In this document: piece by piece, positions 24,400-37,764 of the stretch
How positions within the stretch are numbered: position 1 is the stretch's first letter
Layout: each line of letters starts with the position of its first letter
Source of the DNA: Serratia symbiotica
GTDB taxonomy: Bacteria > Pseudomonadota > Gammaproteobacteria > Enterobacterales > Enterobacteriaceae
Reading direction: 5' to 3'
DNA: 64,000 bases
Assembly: GCA_900380265.1 (NCBI GenBank)
Contig: LR025083.1
Coordinates: 2,046,001-2,110,000 of the forward strand
The notes under the pieces: model-generated
The model's database searches: none
Told to the model about the DNA's origin: nothing
The model's input: the letters and a program-made list of their open reading frames with translations, nothing else
Translations under genes and position numbers: made by a program

Positions 24400-26655
24400 T
24401 GCATTACATTTAGGTAAATCTGCTGCTTGTTAAAAGTCCTATTCCCGTTATGGATAAGTAAATGATTGTGCATATAAAATACAGCATCTTTCTCCAATTG
24501 TAGTTGATCCTTTATATAGCTTGGCATTTGATCGCAGCATGCCAACTTCATCGGGTTCATTCCGGATACTGCTAATTACATCACTAATCGAACCGCTATA
24601 TGATGACATAATGGTCTCCTATGCTCCTGGCTATAGTGTCTGTTATATATGTAGGCGTGGTTTATTTCTCAGATTAAACTTTGTCTCACCCAGCTGTCGA
24701 CTCAGACGATTGCGATAAATCATCCGTGCTTCCATTCACAATTTAATATTTTTCTGACACATGCTCGCATATAATCCTAATAAGACAATTAATTAACACT
24801 TAATATGCTAAAAGCTACTTGCATATCTATGCTAATAATTCCTAGTTAGCACATGCGATTTCAATCTGTTCTATACCACTTCACGATGAGGTTAGCTCAG
24901 ATAATCCACCAATCTGGCATTCTTCCGGCCTTCCTCGGTACAGAAAATACTCCCTATGAACAAAGGCAGGTGATGAGTGTCAAATTCCAGGCCTAGTGTC
25001 TTCTCTATCTCCCGCTGCTGCTAAAATACTGCTAGCAGCACTGATAAACCGACACTGATAACGAATGAGGAATCTATGGCGCCTAGTACTGATTGTGCGA
25101 CTATCGAGGCCAAATGAAGGCTGATAGGGTGCGCCTTCTATAGGTTAGCTGATAGCCTCTGTTTCGAACAATACATACGCCTAGCACATGATCTTATGGC
25201 TACACAGGAAGGTGCAAGTGCACCCAGATACGGATAAATCGGACACCGATCAACCTTAGCAACTCCTACATAACATTTATGATAATCTTTAATGATAAAA
25301 CTGATACATTATTGATTGGCCTGGATTCTCCTCTCAAACTTAACAGATCTACTCGACAATCATCAACAAAGAATACCTTTCCTACCTAAAGTGCACCTAG
25401 AGAAATCGACTAGAAATTGGCATCATTAAAGATAGGCATACTTCTTCCATGTAGAGTGGATATATCAATAACCGGGAATGATCGATTAGTACAAGCTTTT
25501 ATTATAACCCCTCAAAACCCAATCATTCAGAATAAAAACAGCTCGATAAACCCGTGTTGTGCTTTTCTAGCAGCGCACTGCCGTTGGATGTTCATAAACC
25601 TAACGAGTGAAGAGACAAGTGTACAGAAGTGGGTACACTCTGTTGCGGAGCTACGTACTGATCTTCACTCAATCTAGTGAGAATAGGAACTGTATAGTAG
25701 GAAGTTAAGTATATTGATCTTGGCAGAAATAGGGTTCAGCACTTCGTACTCTTTCAGGTCGAAGCTGCTAACTTTCTATTTTCCTTCTGAGCACGACGCT
25801 ATCTCCTCTTTATTACGCTAGAATAGGAGACAGGCCAATTTACTTGCTGCCCTCATATCTGAGAGACGTGTTACAGACTGTAAGGAAAGCAAGGCAGTAG
25901 TAGATGGGCAAGCTGCCCAATTTTATATTATCGAATTGACTGCATGGGGCTAGATCTGCAAAGTGATTTTTTTGAAGTCATGATCACGCTACTCAAGCAA
26001 CCTGGCGGCTCCCAACTGTACTTAGATCTAATATGACTAATTGTATTTTGTAGATCCCACAGATCAAACAATTCTACATCTTATCCGAATGACTGCATCC
26101 GGGGCATGCGACTCTAAACACTAAGTTTACTACTTCACTATTCATCAGCAACCAACACCACCGTCAAAAAGCAGTCTAGCTAGAATACAAATATTTCAAT
26201 GAGTGTGTAGCCTTCTGGCGCTACTGGCGGTAGCTGGTTTTATTTAACCTTTGAGCAATAGCTACGCTACCATTGGCCGGTCCCTTCTTAGCACCGGCCT
26301 GAAGATATATAATGCCATTAAATAGGTTTTGATGTCTGAATATCGCTTTCCTAATTTGTCACCGAAATTTTATCTGCTTTATTCTTGGTTGAAAAATAAT
26401 GCTAATAGCAATGCAACTCCAGTATTCACTAGGTTATGCAAGTGCATTACTAATAGCAGTATCATTCCCAATCGGCGGTTTTCAAATAAAGTCACTCTGC
26501 GCAACTACGCTTATCCGACAGAATAAAAGATAAAAGCAGACAGATAGTTGCAGTTACTGTGCTTCCTCAATCGCTAGCCCGAGCTTTACTTCAATACCAA
26601 TAATTGTATCTAGACTGTGCCTGGTAAAAGTATATTGCAGTACGCGCACATTGTT
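24400..26655 (-). pseudogene. polB: polB (DNA polymerase II) remnant
   Basis: PolB is the SOS-inducible family B DNA polymerase. Three separated anchors fit at the right spacing. DTIIGIEVKLGLA near 26615-26575 matches the N-terminal DTPQGTEVSFWLA. TLGLEFDTHHLPLFIGSIFC near 25010-24950 matches ALELEYETHFCRFLMPTIRG. IYRNRLSRQLGE near 24718-24680 matches VYRKRLRRPLSEYQ, and RNEPDEV further on matches NGPEPL. Length between anchors agrees with the 783-aa E. coli protein. I could not find the polymerase catalytic motif with its DTD. Stops and frameshifts are frequent. It is directly upstream of rapA as in E. coli. Confidence 0.88.
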
Positions 26656-26831
26656 ATTGAGCATCTAAGTCGACCGGCAAATACATTATATACTTATTAT
26701 ACTGTAACTTAGCTGTTAGTAATTTTCGTGCTGACTCCATACATTGATAAGTTTCAGAAACTTGGGCTATTTTATTTATTTTTCACCTGTATAAGGCTAA
26801 ATTTCTATACAAAGTTCGTATAAGCTATAAT

Positions 26832-26892
26832 GATAGCATGCTATCCTAAAATCTATCTTTCATTTAGATAGGCTATCATGAAATATGATAGC
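26832..26892. repeat. Repeated gatagc palindromes
   Basis: A perfect 14-nt palindrome gatagcatgctatc (26832-26845) is followed by a hairpin with gctatcat (26872-26879) and atgatagc (26885-26892). The six-base unit gatagc or its complement occurs four times in about 60 bp. Confidence 0.75.
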
Positions 26893-27298
26893 TTTTATAC
26901 AGCGCAATAAATTTATGAAATTTTTCACCGATTCGCTTAGTCTGCATTGGTTGACTTACAGGCGTGTCACTGCCACATTTGCAAACCACAGGCTTTGCCT
27001 AACGTACCGAGACTTCATAGAAGTTATGGTATTCTCACCTAATGATTGACTGTTACCATGATAGTTAATTATGTTGGCTACTTTTTAGAATTATACGCGC
27101 ATGTACTCTATGCTGACTCGTAAAACAATGGCGAAAATTGCTGAATGTATTGGCAGCGGAAACGTGAATTTGATTACGCTGTAAGCACATTACTTCCGCT
27201 AAACAAAGCAGATAGTTAAGGCTTGATTATTTATCAGTCTTTCATATACTACTGTTCACTAACTATTCCTAAAAATGTCAAATCATACTCGAAACTGT

Positions 27299-27323
27299 AC
27301 GCTACGCTGATTCAGCGTAGCGT
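27299..27323. repeat. Inverted repeat, 11-bp perfect stem, 3-nt loop
   Basis: The left arm is acgctacgctg (27299-27309), the loop att, and the right arm cagcgtagcgt (27313-27323). It is among the most stable short hairpins in the window. No adjacent gene or T-run. Confidence 0.88.
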
Positions 27324-27934
27324 GAAGACCACTTAGATGATGATATGTTTTTATGAGGTATAAACCATTATCGCTATAACAGAAATAATTTCCCTTCATA
27401 ATACAATAGTTAGACAGCCTTATTTTAACAAAGTAGATAGGGAAAGACATCTCACAACCAGAAGACGACCCAAATCATTCTATCTGACCCCTCCGAACAA
27501 ACGCATCAAGGTCTCCATTACCCTCGAACCAGGAAGGGCCAACAAATCCAATGCTTTTGCCGCACAGCCATGAGATAGATCACGCCCTCTACCAAAAGGT
27601 GGTCTATTCTCAGAAGACTGCCTCCAGATAACGTATCATCGCAGGGTAGTGTGCGCTGTGTTATTTAAAACACTTTGGAAATCATCGACTCTTGTAGCCT
27701 TAGGACATGCTAGTCCTCAGAGGATTAAAAACAGTAAAACATCTATAAAAATTCCGTCATCACATTCAATAGTGGCACATGTATTTTTACACAACCACCA
27801 ATAACTCTTTCATAAAACTGAATAACACGTCATAAACAAGCGCTTGTACGAAGCGACTATTTGATATCGAATTCCCTCAGTAGCTACAACACGATCCATA
27901 TAGGGTGTCCTACGACTGGTCGGGGATGACCTAT

Positions 27935-27966
27935 CTGTATTGTAAAGGCCTTTTACAACAGTACAG
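27935..27966. repeat. Interrupted inverted repeat around aaaggccttt
   Basis: The core is palindromic (aaaggccttt, 27944-27953). It extends outward through ttgt/acaa with one bulged T and ctgta/tacag with a 3-nt bulge, giving about 14 pairs. Confidence 0.65.
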
Positions 27967-28675
27967 GAAGGATCACCTATTCCGCTGTACCAGTTCCCAT
28001 GCGAACAGAAAACATCAAACCCAAATGCTCACATTAACCAGTAACCTAATTCAGATCGTGCAAGAGTACAACTAAGTTTGCCTGGTTCTACCGCTCACGT
28101 AACAAGGCATGAAATCGGCTGTAACAATTGAGATCTATCAATGTCTTTAACTTCTTAAGGAGTAGCATGGCCTGCTACGCCAGCGGAATAGCAAATACCA
28201 GTTAATACTACCAACCAGAGCGCTTTCGTTCCGTCTTGCTTAACCAAACAAGAGTGCTGCGTCTGTTCCATGGCTTCCTACCCCGTATGGCTATCCAAGG
28301 GTCCCGTGCAGATAAATATCTCTGCATACAGGCCAACCCATATGCCACTAGTTTCTGCGCGATCACCTATGAGGAAACTAAAGATTGCTAAGGCAATAGC
28401 CCAACCCCAACTTGGATAGCGAGCTGGCAGAAAGCCAAACCCTAGGTCCTAACAGATTCTTTCCATCCTGTAAAGTGCTTACCGAACAAAACAGTCTAGC
28501 TGTATTAAACCAGCGCGCGAGTTATAGACGCGTAAAGGAAGGGATTCGTTTCGAACAGAACAAGACAAAGAGAGTGTGAAGAATATGATTATTATAATAT
28601 CCTACGAGCAGGCCGGTAAGGGTTTACTGGCACCATTAGTAGGATCTCTCATTACAAGTTAAAAATAAGGGCGCC

Positions 28676-28705
28676 TTAACTTCTCCAATTAACTCAAGAA
28701 GTTAA
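28676..28705. repeat. Inverted repeat, 9-bp perfect stem
   Basis: ttaacttct (28676-28684) pairs with agaagttaa (28697-28705) across a 12-nt loop. It is the first of a run of seven hairpins reaching 29214. Confidence 0.75.
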
Positions 28706-28864
28706 TTCTATCGGGAATTAAGATGAACGAACTAATCAATCGCACAAACTCAGAAACAATACCTTAATCAGCCCTCATCTAGAATAAGGGTAATCGGGAA
28801 CCGACTTTGACTGCAGGTTAGCTTGGTGTCAGGAAGGTATTAACCTAACCAAACGACAAAACGC

Positions 28865-28968
28865 TGCACTGATAACCCCAGTGCACCGGCAGAATAGCAC
28901 CTCATTAGCTTAATAGCTAATCGCATATTAATCCCGAGAGCAGTTACTAGCTACGCTTCTACCGTAGC
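28865..28968. repeat. Three successive hairpins
   Basis: tgcactg/cagtgca (28865-28871 and 28879-28885); attagct/agctaat (28904-28910 and 28915-28921, loop taat); gctacg/cgtagc (28950-28955 and 28963-28968). All stems are perfect. Confidence 0.75.
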
Positions 28969-29103
28969 AAGTTCCAGAAAAAACGCAAACTAGGGGAAGG
29001 AGAGACCTTTATACAAGTATAAGCTAAACCGACAGTCGCAAGAGGTAACCCCTAAAGAGCCCTAACAAGATGAAAGGCAAACTATTTATTCCACTCGATG
29101 CAG

Positions 29104-29127
29104 ATCTACTGTCGGAAGACAGTAGAT
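29104..29127. repeat. Inverted repeat, 10-bp perfect stem with GGAA loop
   Basis: atctactgtc (29104-29113) pairs with gacagtagat (29118-29127), with loop ggaa, a GNRA-type tetraloop if transcribed from the plus strand. Confidence 0.85.
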
Positions 29128-29149
29128 GCAAGACCAGATTCACGACTTG

Positions 29150-29214
29150 GTTAGGCTTGCCTTAGCCTAACTGGAGGAGTGCCCTGATAGAATAGAGTGG
29201 TGTACAACCACCAC
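29150..29214. repeat. Two hairpins
   Basis: gttaggct (29150-29157) pairs with agcctaac (29164-29171), loop 6 nt. gtggtg (29197-29202) pairs with caccac (29209-29214), loop tacaac. Confidence 0.72.
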
Positions 29215-31910
29215 ACCAAGTTGACATTACCTTACTAATCACTATTTGATTTTTGTTTTATTTATAACCATTTTAAATCACTGCTGACGATTACAGGCCC
29301 TGTGCCTAGATGTAATTTCATGGCATAAGCTAAAACAGGCGATGCTGCGTTGTTGACGATAAATATATGCCGGTCAGAAACTATTAGCAATTATTCAAGT
29401 CGGGTTTCACAGCGAAATGGATTGCAATCCAGTAGCACTAGATCAACAGTGAACACTTCCATATCGTGGCGAATTGAATACCACGAATAGAATACATGTT
29501 GTGATTCGCATCTGCCATAGCTATCGCTTTAACTGAGGCAGCAGGAAACATATTTAAAAGGAGAGTCCTATAAACAACCCACTGAGAGAGGGTGTTCGCG
29601 TCTAAATTCCTGTTATTACATTAAACTACTATCAACTATTTAATAGAAACCCACGAAGGAATATCTATGCAAGCCGCAGACAAACCGTATAAACTTTCCT
29701 ATCCATTTGATAAAATATAAAATAGCCTGACAAGGTGACAGTCTTACTTATAGGCCTCAGCACTTCACCACTTGCATATGAACCTACTGCGGCTGAGAGA
29801 TTCAGACTCCTTTATTGCTATCATCATCAGCATAGGTAAAATAAGCATGCTTAAAAATGTGTTGGCTCTAACGGCCAGATTGAGGTTTGCATCCTGTAGA
29901 CCGGATCTTAGCTTCCGCACTGCCCTTAAAGTACAAAAACTCAGATTCAGCCCACTCTAACATTAACACTTTGCGGCATGGCCTTGGTATTGTCAACACA
30001 CTCTTCTGACTTGCATTAACCATCGAACCACTGCAGCAGTTAATCATCCAACTAGCTGTTCGATAACTTATACCCATTACACCTTTAATACATAGGTGAG
30101 CTGGGCTATTTGTTACGAAACCAGTTATCCTATTCAAGCGTAACTGTATTACCGTAAGCATAATTGGCGGTAACTCAGAAGTTCTCAAATAAAGTGATAA
30201 TTTTCAACTTATAGCACAGCCTGATTTCTAATCCGGAATTTTAGATTTCCCCGCGGTCTAGCCATACTATCGATCACCTAAATGTCGCCATACTGATTGA
30301 AAAATTGATCAAAAAATAGTTTGCCTTCAGCTTATTACAGATTATTATCACAGCACTTAGCCAAGTTCCTTATAGTCGGTTGAGCAGTTTTACAGTACCG
30401 CTACCAGCACTTTACCTGTCCGGCTATATTAATTGGTTTCTCATGCACCTTTAGTGTTAGCATATAGATTCTAAGTATAATCAGGACGCTAGGTCAGGTG
30501 AAATACGGGTAGCGCCATATTAAAAGCAATACCCTACATTTTGCCTTTAATAAAATAGTTTTGTGCACTTAATAACCGTCTGCCGTATCGGGAACCGCAG
30601 TTCACAGCTGTATATTCATAAGAATATTTCAAACCGATTCAGCTGAACACGATCGCTATCTTAATACCTAGAAGATAGGCCACTAGGTGGCACCGAACAG
30701 CACTTGATCAGCCTGCACCAAGTTCACTTCACCAAAGCTGTGACATCGTGCAAAGCCTAGCGGTTTGCAATATTACATCGTATATTATGGCACAATTTAT
30801 TCGCGCCACCCTCTTCTGAAAATCACAAAGTGAAGCACTGCACAAGACTGGTGGTGGCCGCACCCTGATCCACCGCTTTTCCTCCCTTTGGATTATTGTA
30901 GCCAGAGTTGAAATAGCAAGCCTTATGTTGCGGCTTTAATAACCAGGTGTGGGCAAAACGTGAGAAACCAATAGACCCCGCTGAATATGCTTTATAAGCA
31001 ATAACATATAGGATCAGAGCTACACACTCTCCTAAGGCATTAATTTTAATTAATGAATTCTGCTAAATATGCCTATGGATAACCATAATCGAATAAAATA
31101 TCGGAAAGCTGCCCGTTAGCCAGGGCTTCGGCTAGCAGACCGAAGATTGAAAGCGGGCATACTAACATGTATCACAATCTCATATTTCCGATGGCGTTGT
31201 TTTCGAAGCATTTATAGTAGAAGTACGGTATAGTGCTTGCAAAACGATGCTCTCTTGGGTATTGAAAAACCTTTACCGTAAAGTACGTTCAGATATATAG
31301 TGATATTGCTAATATCATTTTTTGGCACCTTGGAGCTACTATCTCTAGTATTGTACTAATATGAAAGACAAAGACTACCGGTCAAAGATAAAAAGTCAAT
31401 GCATAGTCCCGGGTATTTTATGGATGCCACTACACTCGAGAAAAACCTTCAAGCCCTTCTGCAGAATAGTCACTCTTGCATAAGAGTTGCTATTATTTTA
31501 TTTTTACTTTAGCCCTGGTTACATAGGTTCAATCGCTGCATTCGACAGTCAGAGGGTATCCCTATATCGGCCAACAAACTATTCCTGTATTGCAATAAGC
31601 AATATTTTCTGCCACATCATCAGTAGACTCTATCATGCCAAGATGCATAGGATCGTGACACCCTTTGCATTATTCAGGATTGCAAACTAGCTGATAACTC
31701 TTTCCATCGCGTGATTCTATTTTAGTTGTTTTTCTTGAAATACTCCTAACCGGTTCCAGAAACGGAACAGTAAAAATATTTAGTGACTACTCTCATTTAC
31801 TTTATCACTGTATTAACCAATACTTCCAGTTGTAGGGGAAACCACATATGACTTATACTTGGAGTGTGAATAACAGCAAGATATACTATACTTTATAAGC
31901 TAACCCCTCT

Positions 31911-32002
31911 AGCCTGCGCTCAGGCAGGCTATGCTGTTTTTAGCATGACATGCTATATATCCTGAGATAATATCCCTTTTGGCAAATACCCTAGCATTTG
32001 CC
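31911..32002. repeat. Three hairpins downstream of a decayed region
   Basis: agcctg/caggct (31911-31916 and 31925-31930); the 15-nt near-palindrome tagcatgacatgcta (31941-31955); ggcaaat/atttgcc (31981-31987 and 31996-32002). Confidence 0.72.
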
Positions 32003-32223
32003 TTCCCTCTGGTTTCCCGGTTCTTGACATAGTAGAATTCTATTATCTCTCCCTCGGTAATGTCTCTGCATAGAAATTATTTTGCTTCACAGGTTTTTAG
32101 ACCCTAACACTAAATAGAACGCATATCAAGATCGCCTTTACCAGCTCCTCCACATTAAAAACAGAACCTCAGATATGCTGCATCCCAGGTATTAAGGCGG
32201 AGACAATAAAAGTAATAACTCCT

Positions 32224-32264
32224 GTCCACCTAAAATGGACGGATCTATCCTGATTGGGATAGAT
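32224..32264. repeat. Two adjacent hairpins
   Basis: gtcca/tggac (32224-32228 and 32236-32240) is followed by atctatcc (32243-32250) pairing with ggatagat (32257-32264). They lie about 330 bp past the eno stop on its strand, too far to be an obvious eno terminator. Confidence 0.68.
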
Positions 32265-32595
32265 AGTTAGAGTATAATTTTTATAAAATTAACAACACGA
32301 GAATAAATAATCATGTCTAAAATTTCATATTAGTAACATAGCACACTCTCCATAGACTACCGTAAGTCTCTCTTTTTACCAATTAGAGAGGTGAATCCCA
32401 TAGCACATTAGCCAGCTTCATCTATAGAACTATTTATTTCTATGGTAAATCAAGGTCATACACACCATTTTTCAGTCTTTTGTAGGCTGAGATATTCTCG
32501 CTCTATTCATATCCAAACTAACTGTGCCAGAATAACCTCTAAACGACAGAATCAGACCTTGGCGAGAACCACACATTTAGATACCAATCAGGCTA

Positions 32596-33894
32596 TCATC
32601 GCTGACCTTTGACTTCTTTGAGGCCATTAAACGGTGCACGATCACCCAATGCTTCTTCTATACGAATTAACTGATTATATTTCGCAACGCGATCAGATCG
32701 ACTCATGGAGCCGGTTTTTATCTGTCCCGCTGCAGTACCTACTGCCAAATCAGCGATGGTGGCATCTTCAGTCTCACCTGAACGATGAGAGATGACAGTA
32801 GTATAGCCAGCCTCTTTTGCCATCTTGATAGCAGCTAAGGTCTCGGTCAAAGACCCAATTTGGTTAAATTTGATCAGAATTGAGTTAGCTATGCGTGTTT
32901 CTATACCTCTTTTTAGGAGCTTGGTGTTGGTTACAAAAAGGTCATCACCCACCAACTGTATTTTGTCACCAAGCAGTTTGGTCTGATAGATAAAGCCATC
33001 CCAATCAGCTTCATCTAACCCATCTTCGATGGATACAATCGGGTACTTTTTTGTCAAGTCTGCTAAGAAATGGGTGAATTCTTCAGAAGTAAAAGCTTTA
33101 TTTCCTTCACCAGCAAGTACGTATTTACCCTCTTTGTAAAACTCTGAGGCCGCACAGTCGATCGCTAAGGTTACATCTTTGCCCAGATCGTACCCTGCCG
33201 CTTTTACTGCCTCAGCGATCACTGCCGGCGCTTCAGCATTTGAACCAAGATTTGGCGCGTACCCACCTTCATCGCCTACTGCGGTGCTCATCCCTTTGCC
33301 GCGCAGTATTTTCCCTAGATAGTGAAAGACTTCAGAGCCAATGCGCACTGCTTCTTTCAGAGTTTTTGCGCCCACTGGCTGAATCATGAACTCCTGAATA
33401 TCAACGTTGTTGTTTGCATGCTCACCGCCGTTAATGATGTTTATCATCGGCAGTGGCATGGAGAATTTACCTGAGGTGCCGTTTAGCTCAGCAATATGTT
33501 CATATAAAGCTAGACCTTTTGAGGCAGAAGCCGCCTTCGCCACAGCAAGGGAAACCGCCAGAATAGCGTTAGCACCAAAGTTAGATTTGTTCTCGGTGCC
33601 GTCAAGCTCAATCATGATCCTATCAATGTTTACCTGATTTTTGGCATCTTTACCGCTTACTGCCTGAGCGATCGGGCCGTTTACTACGGCAACGGCTTTC
33701 AATACACCCTTGCTCAAAAACCGAGTTTTGTCACCATCGCGAAGCTCCAATGCTTCACGGGAACCTATCGAAGCCCCTGCTGGCGCTGCAGCAAGACCAA
33801 CGAACCCACCTTCTAGATGCACTTCAGCTTCAACAGTCGGATCACCACGAGAGTCGAGAATTTCTCGAGCGATCACTTTAATAATTTTAGACAT
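32596..33894 (-). CDS. eno: Enolase
   Basis: Enolase converts 2-phosphoglycerate to phosphoenolpyruvate in glycolysis; in enterobacteria it also scaffolds on RNase E in the degradosome. The 432-aa product equals the E. coli length. Visible landmarks: [16 protein letters not shown] at the N-terminus, NGGEHANN near residue 155, the metal ligands in [18 protein letters not shown] and GDDLFVTN, and the SHRSGETED loop near residue 370. It lies 82 bp downstream of pyrG in the same direction, the conserved pyrG-eno pair. G+C is visibly higher than in the surrounding spacers. Frame intact. Confidence 0.98.
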   Translation of the reverse strand: MSKIIKVIAREILDSRGDPTVEAEVHLEGGFVGLAAAPAGASIGSREALELRDGDKTRFLSKGVLKAVAVVNGPIAQAVSGKDAKNQVNIDRIMIELDGTENKSNFGANAILAVSLAVAKAASASKGLALYEHIAELNGTSGKFSMPLPMINIINGGEHANNNVDIQEFMIQPVGAKTLKEAVRIGSEVFHYLGKILRGKGMSTAVGDEGGYAPNLGSNAEAPAVIAEAVKAAGYDLGKDVTLAIDCAASEFYKEGKYVLAGEGNKAFTSEEFTHFLADLTKKYPIVSIEDGLDEADWDGFIYQTKLLGDKIQLVGDDLFVTNTKLLKRGIETRIANSILIKFNQIGSLTETLAAIKMAKEAGYTTVISHRSGETEDATIADLAVGTAAGQIKTGSMSRSDRVAKYNQLIRIEEALGDRAPFNGLKEVKGQR

Positions 33895-33976
33895 TAGGCT
33901 TTCCTCGGTTCAAGTTAAACCAAATCTCAAGATAAAACAGCTCGCCCTTTTTGGCGTACCGCTACCTACAGATCAA

Positions 33977-36100
<2,124 letters not shown>

Positions 36101-36240
36101 TTCTTAGTTTTCACCTGTTTCCAACCACTTTCATTTCTCTTTCGTAATAACATTCAGGCATAGCCTTTTTATTTCCTTCCTCTTCCGCTAGTAGACTCCC
36201 GTTCTAAGTTATAATTCAATGTACCTCCTGTAAGGCAATG

Positions 36241-36285
36241 CCTCACTTTACCGGCGAAGTGAGGAGCGAATTTAACGCCGGTAAA
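36241..36285. repeat. Two competing perfect stems (8 and 10 bp)
   Basis: cctcactt (36241-36248) pairs with aagtgagg (36257-36264). tttaccggcg (36247-36256) pairs with cgccggtaaa (36276-36285). The left arms overlap by 2 nt and the second stem encloses the right arm of the first, so they exclude each other. It resembles an RNA switch, but no known riboswitch consensus is present and no intact gene follows closely. Confidence 0.78.
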
Positions 36286-36362
36286 TAGTATTCGGTAAAT
36301 CGGTCCCTTCAGTTTTCACTGAAACTAAAAAAACTGTTCAGTTTGTGAAGACCTGTTCAGCT

Positions 36363-36559
36363 CATGAGATAAAGTATCTCATGCAACCGATACAGCTACC
36401 ACACACTTTGTGATGTGTGCGCTTTTATCCTCACCAAAATCTGATGTGAGGTATAACAAATACTGAAGCACTGCTTTCCGGTACGTTTATGATTTATTAC
36501 TTATTCCCAACGAGGTGCTAAGTACTCGCTCTATACGTCACTAACCTATACGAGTGACG
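36363..36559. repeat. Tandem hairpin cluster
   Basis: catgagata (36363-36371) pairs with tatctcatg (36375-36383), loop aag. cacac (36400-36404) pairs with gtgtg (36415-36419). cctcac (36429-36434) pairs with gtgagg (36446-36451). cgtcact (36536-36542) pairs with agtgacg (36553-36559). All are perfect stems in 200 bp. Confidence 0.75.
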
Positions 36560-36672
36560 GCACTCTACTTTATAACTGATAATATTGCGAACTCTATCAA
36601 AATGTAACAAGCCTTGCCCAACATTGTCAACCTTATTTCTAGCTGAAATACACTTGGCTCAATCGTTGGTCA

Positions 36673-36721
36673 GGGCGATCACCGCCCACGAGACACTGAA
36701 CGGTGTCTAGTGGCTCGTGGG
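36673..36721. repeat. Nested hairpins with GC-rich stem
   Basis: gggcg/cgccc (36673-36677 and 36683-36687) competes with an outer stem cccacgag (36685-36692) pairing with ctcgtggg (36714-36721). The latter encloses agacac/gtgtct (36691-36696 and 36703-36708). Confidence 0.72.
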
Positions 36722-37639
36722 TTACTCAAGTAAAAATAGTTAAGGGTCTGCTAGTCCTCCCCTAAAACCCACATACGGAGATGCATCATCATCTCGATCT
36801 CCATCTGTCGTTTTGTGAAAAATAAAATCACAGGAGAATCCCTTAGAATAAAATAATTAAACCTTATCTCTGTCTTTGCATAAGTTATAACCATCGCCAT
36901 CTGCCGATGGCCCAATATATGATAATATCAAAACACAAAAATTAAGCCACTAAGCCACAGGCGGATCGTTTCTATGCAAACTGTTTAGCGTCAATCAGCT
37001 CAGTAGTTCCTTCAAATGCGCTAAACCACATTTAATATCGACTAATGTTAAATTAGTCTATCTATATTAATAGTCGCCAGTTATTTTGATATCACTGCGG
37101 CTAATAACGGCGACGGAACCATGCATGCTCTCATGCGCAATCGCATGTAGATTATAACCTAACCATCTAAAACACTTTCCCTCTCTACTACAGTATCAAG
37201 GATGCGTTCCTATGCATAATTGCCTGTAATTTGATCAACTATCACAATTAGAAGGCTACATTGATTGAGATGATACGCCACTAGCGATGAACCCAACGAC
37301 AGAGTTGCTAGGCTCTCAGCTGGCGTCAGAGAGCAATGTAATTAATCAAGTAATCTACCCCTCCAGCTCTAGCGGAGGATTTCTTCATAGTGAGTTTGGG
37401 TGGTATGTGCTCAGAAATAGGCAGCGCGGCACTTTACAATCTTATACTTCATCACTTAACTTCTTGAAAATTTTGTAGGACCTTTAGCATTTGATGCAGG
37501 GAATATCTCATACGCGAACAACAAAGCTACCGCGTCATACAGAATGTGTTTATTTTATAGTGCGGAATTAGAAATTTTTACTTTCTTTCAACTTGAGGTC
37601 CAAGTGCGCTAACTCATTATCTATAATTAAGCTACTTAC

Positions 37640-37681
37640 GAGCATGAAATAGTCATCTTCTTGTTGAAGACACTCATGCTC
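37640..37681. repeat. Two-level hairpin in the relA remnant
   Basis: gagcatga (37640-37647) pairs with tcatgctc (37674-37681), enclosing tcttc (37656-37660) with gaaga (37666-37670). Confidence 0.72.
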
Positions 37682-37735
37682 CAGTTTCTAACGCACACAT
37701 CTGATCGCCGGGCAAACCTGATTTTGGTTCAACTA

Positions 37736-37764
37736 AAGACACAGCGCACTTTAGGCTGTGTCTT
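37736..37764. repeat. 10-bp perfect stem in the relA remnant
   Basis: aagacacagc (37736-37745) pairs with gctgtgtctt (37755-37764). On the minus strand the first arm spells KTQP, matching RelA QKQPNPSRDW. The other arm sits where RDWL codons belong and now reads RCVF, again suggesting one arm copied from the other. Confidence 0.8.

Larger units (their letters stand above)
26656..32595. other. Gene-less region between polB remnant and eno, unidentified
   Basis: No intact gene is present. Two protein-like stretches on the minus strand could be decayed genes I cannot name. One is at 27480-27602, a stop-free run of about 40 codons ending in TAG with the segment KALDLLALPGSRVMETLMRL. The other is near 28260-28430, a hydrophobic membrane-like stretch with WGWAIALAIFSFLIGD. 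Enterobacterial order around eno would predict queE and the cys genes, and upstream of polB the ara/thi/leu genes; none could be aligned. Hairpins are dense, especially at 28676-29214. Confidence 0.6.
36101..36905 (-). pseudogene. mazG: mazG (NTP pyrophosphohydrolase) remnant, mostly unalignable
   Basis: MazG hydrolyses nucleoside triphosphates. In enterobacteria it lies between relA and pyrG, exactly this place and strand. Two short anchors support the call: an MQRQR piece (36862-36881) corresponding to the N-terminal MQRLRD, and FRGGLADP.LFL (36731-36769) corresponding to LRGELGDLLFQVVF. Their spacing is right within about 26 bp. The remaining 600 bp cannot be aligned and is rewritten into hairpins. 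The limits are set from expected length only. Confidence 0.5.

Noticed and set aside
28676-29214. Hairpin run as a CRISPR array
   Set aside because: The hairpins differ in sequence and spacing; there is no shared repeat and no cas gene.
36241-36285. Competing stems as a known riboswitch
   Set aside because: No consensus of any riboswitch class I know; hairpins are common throughout the neutral DNA here.
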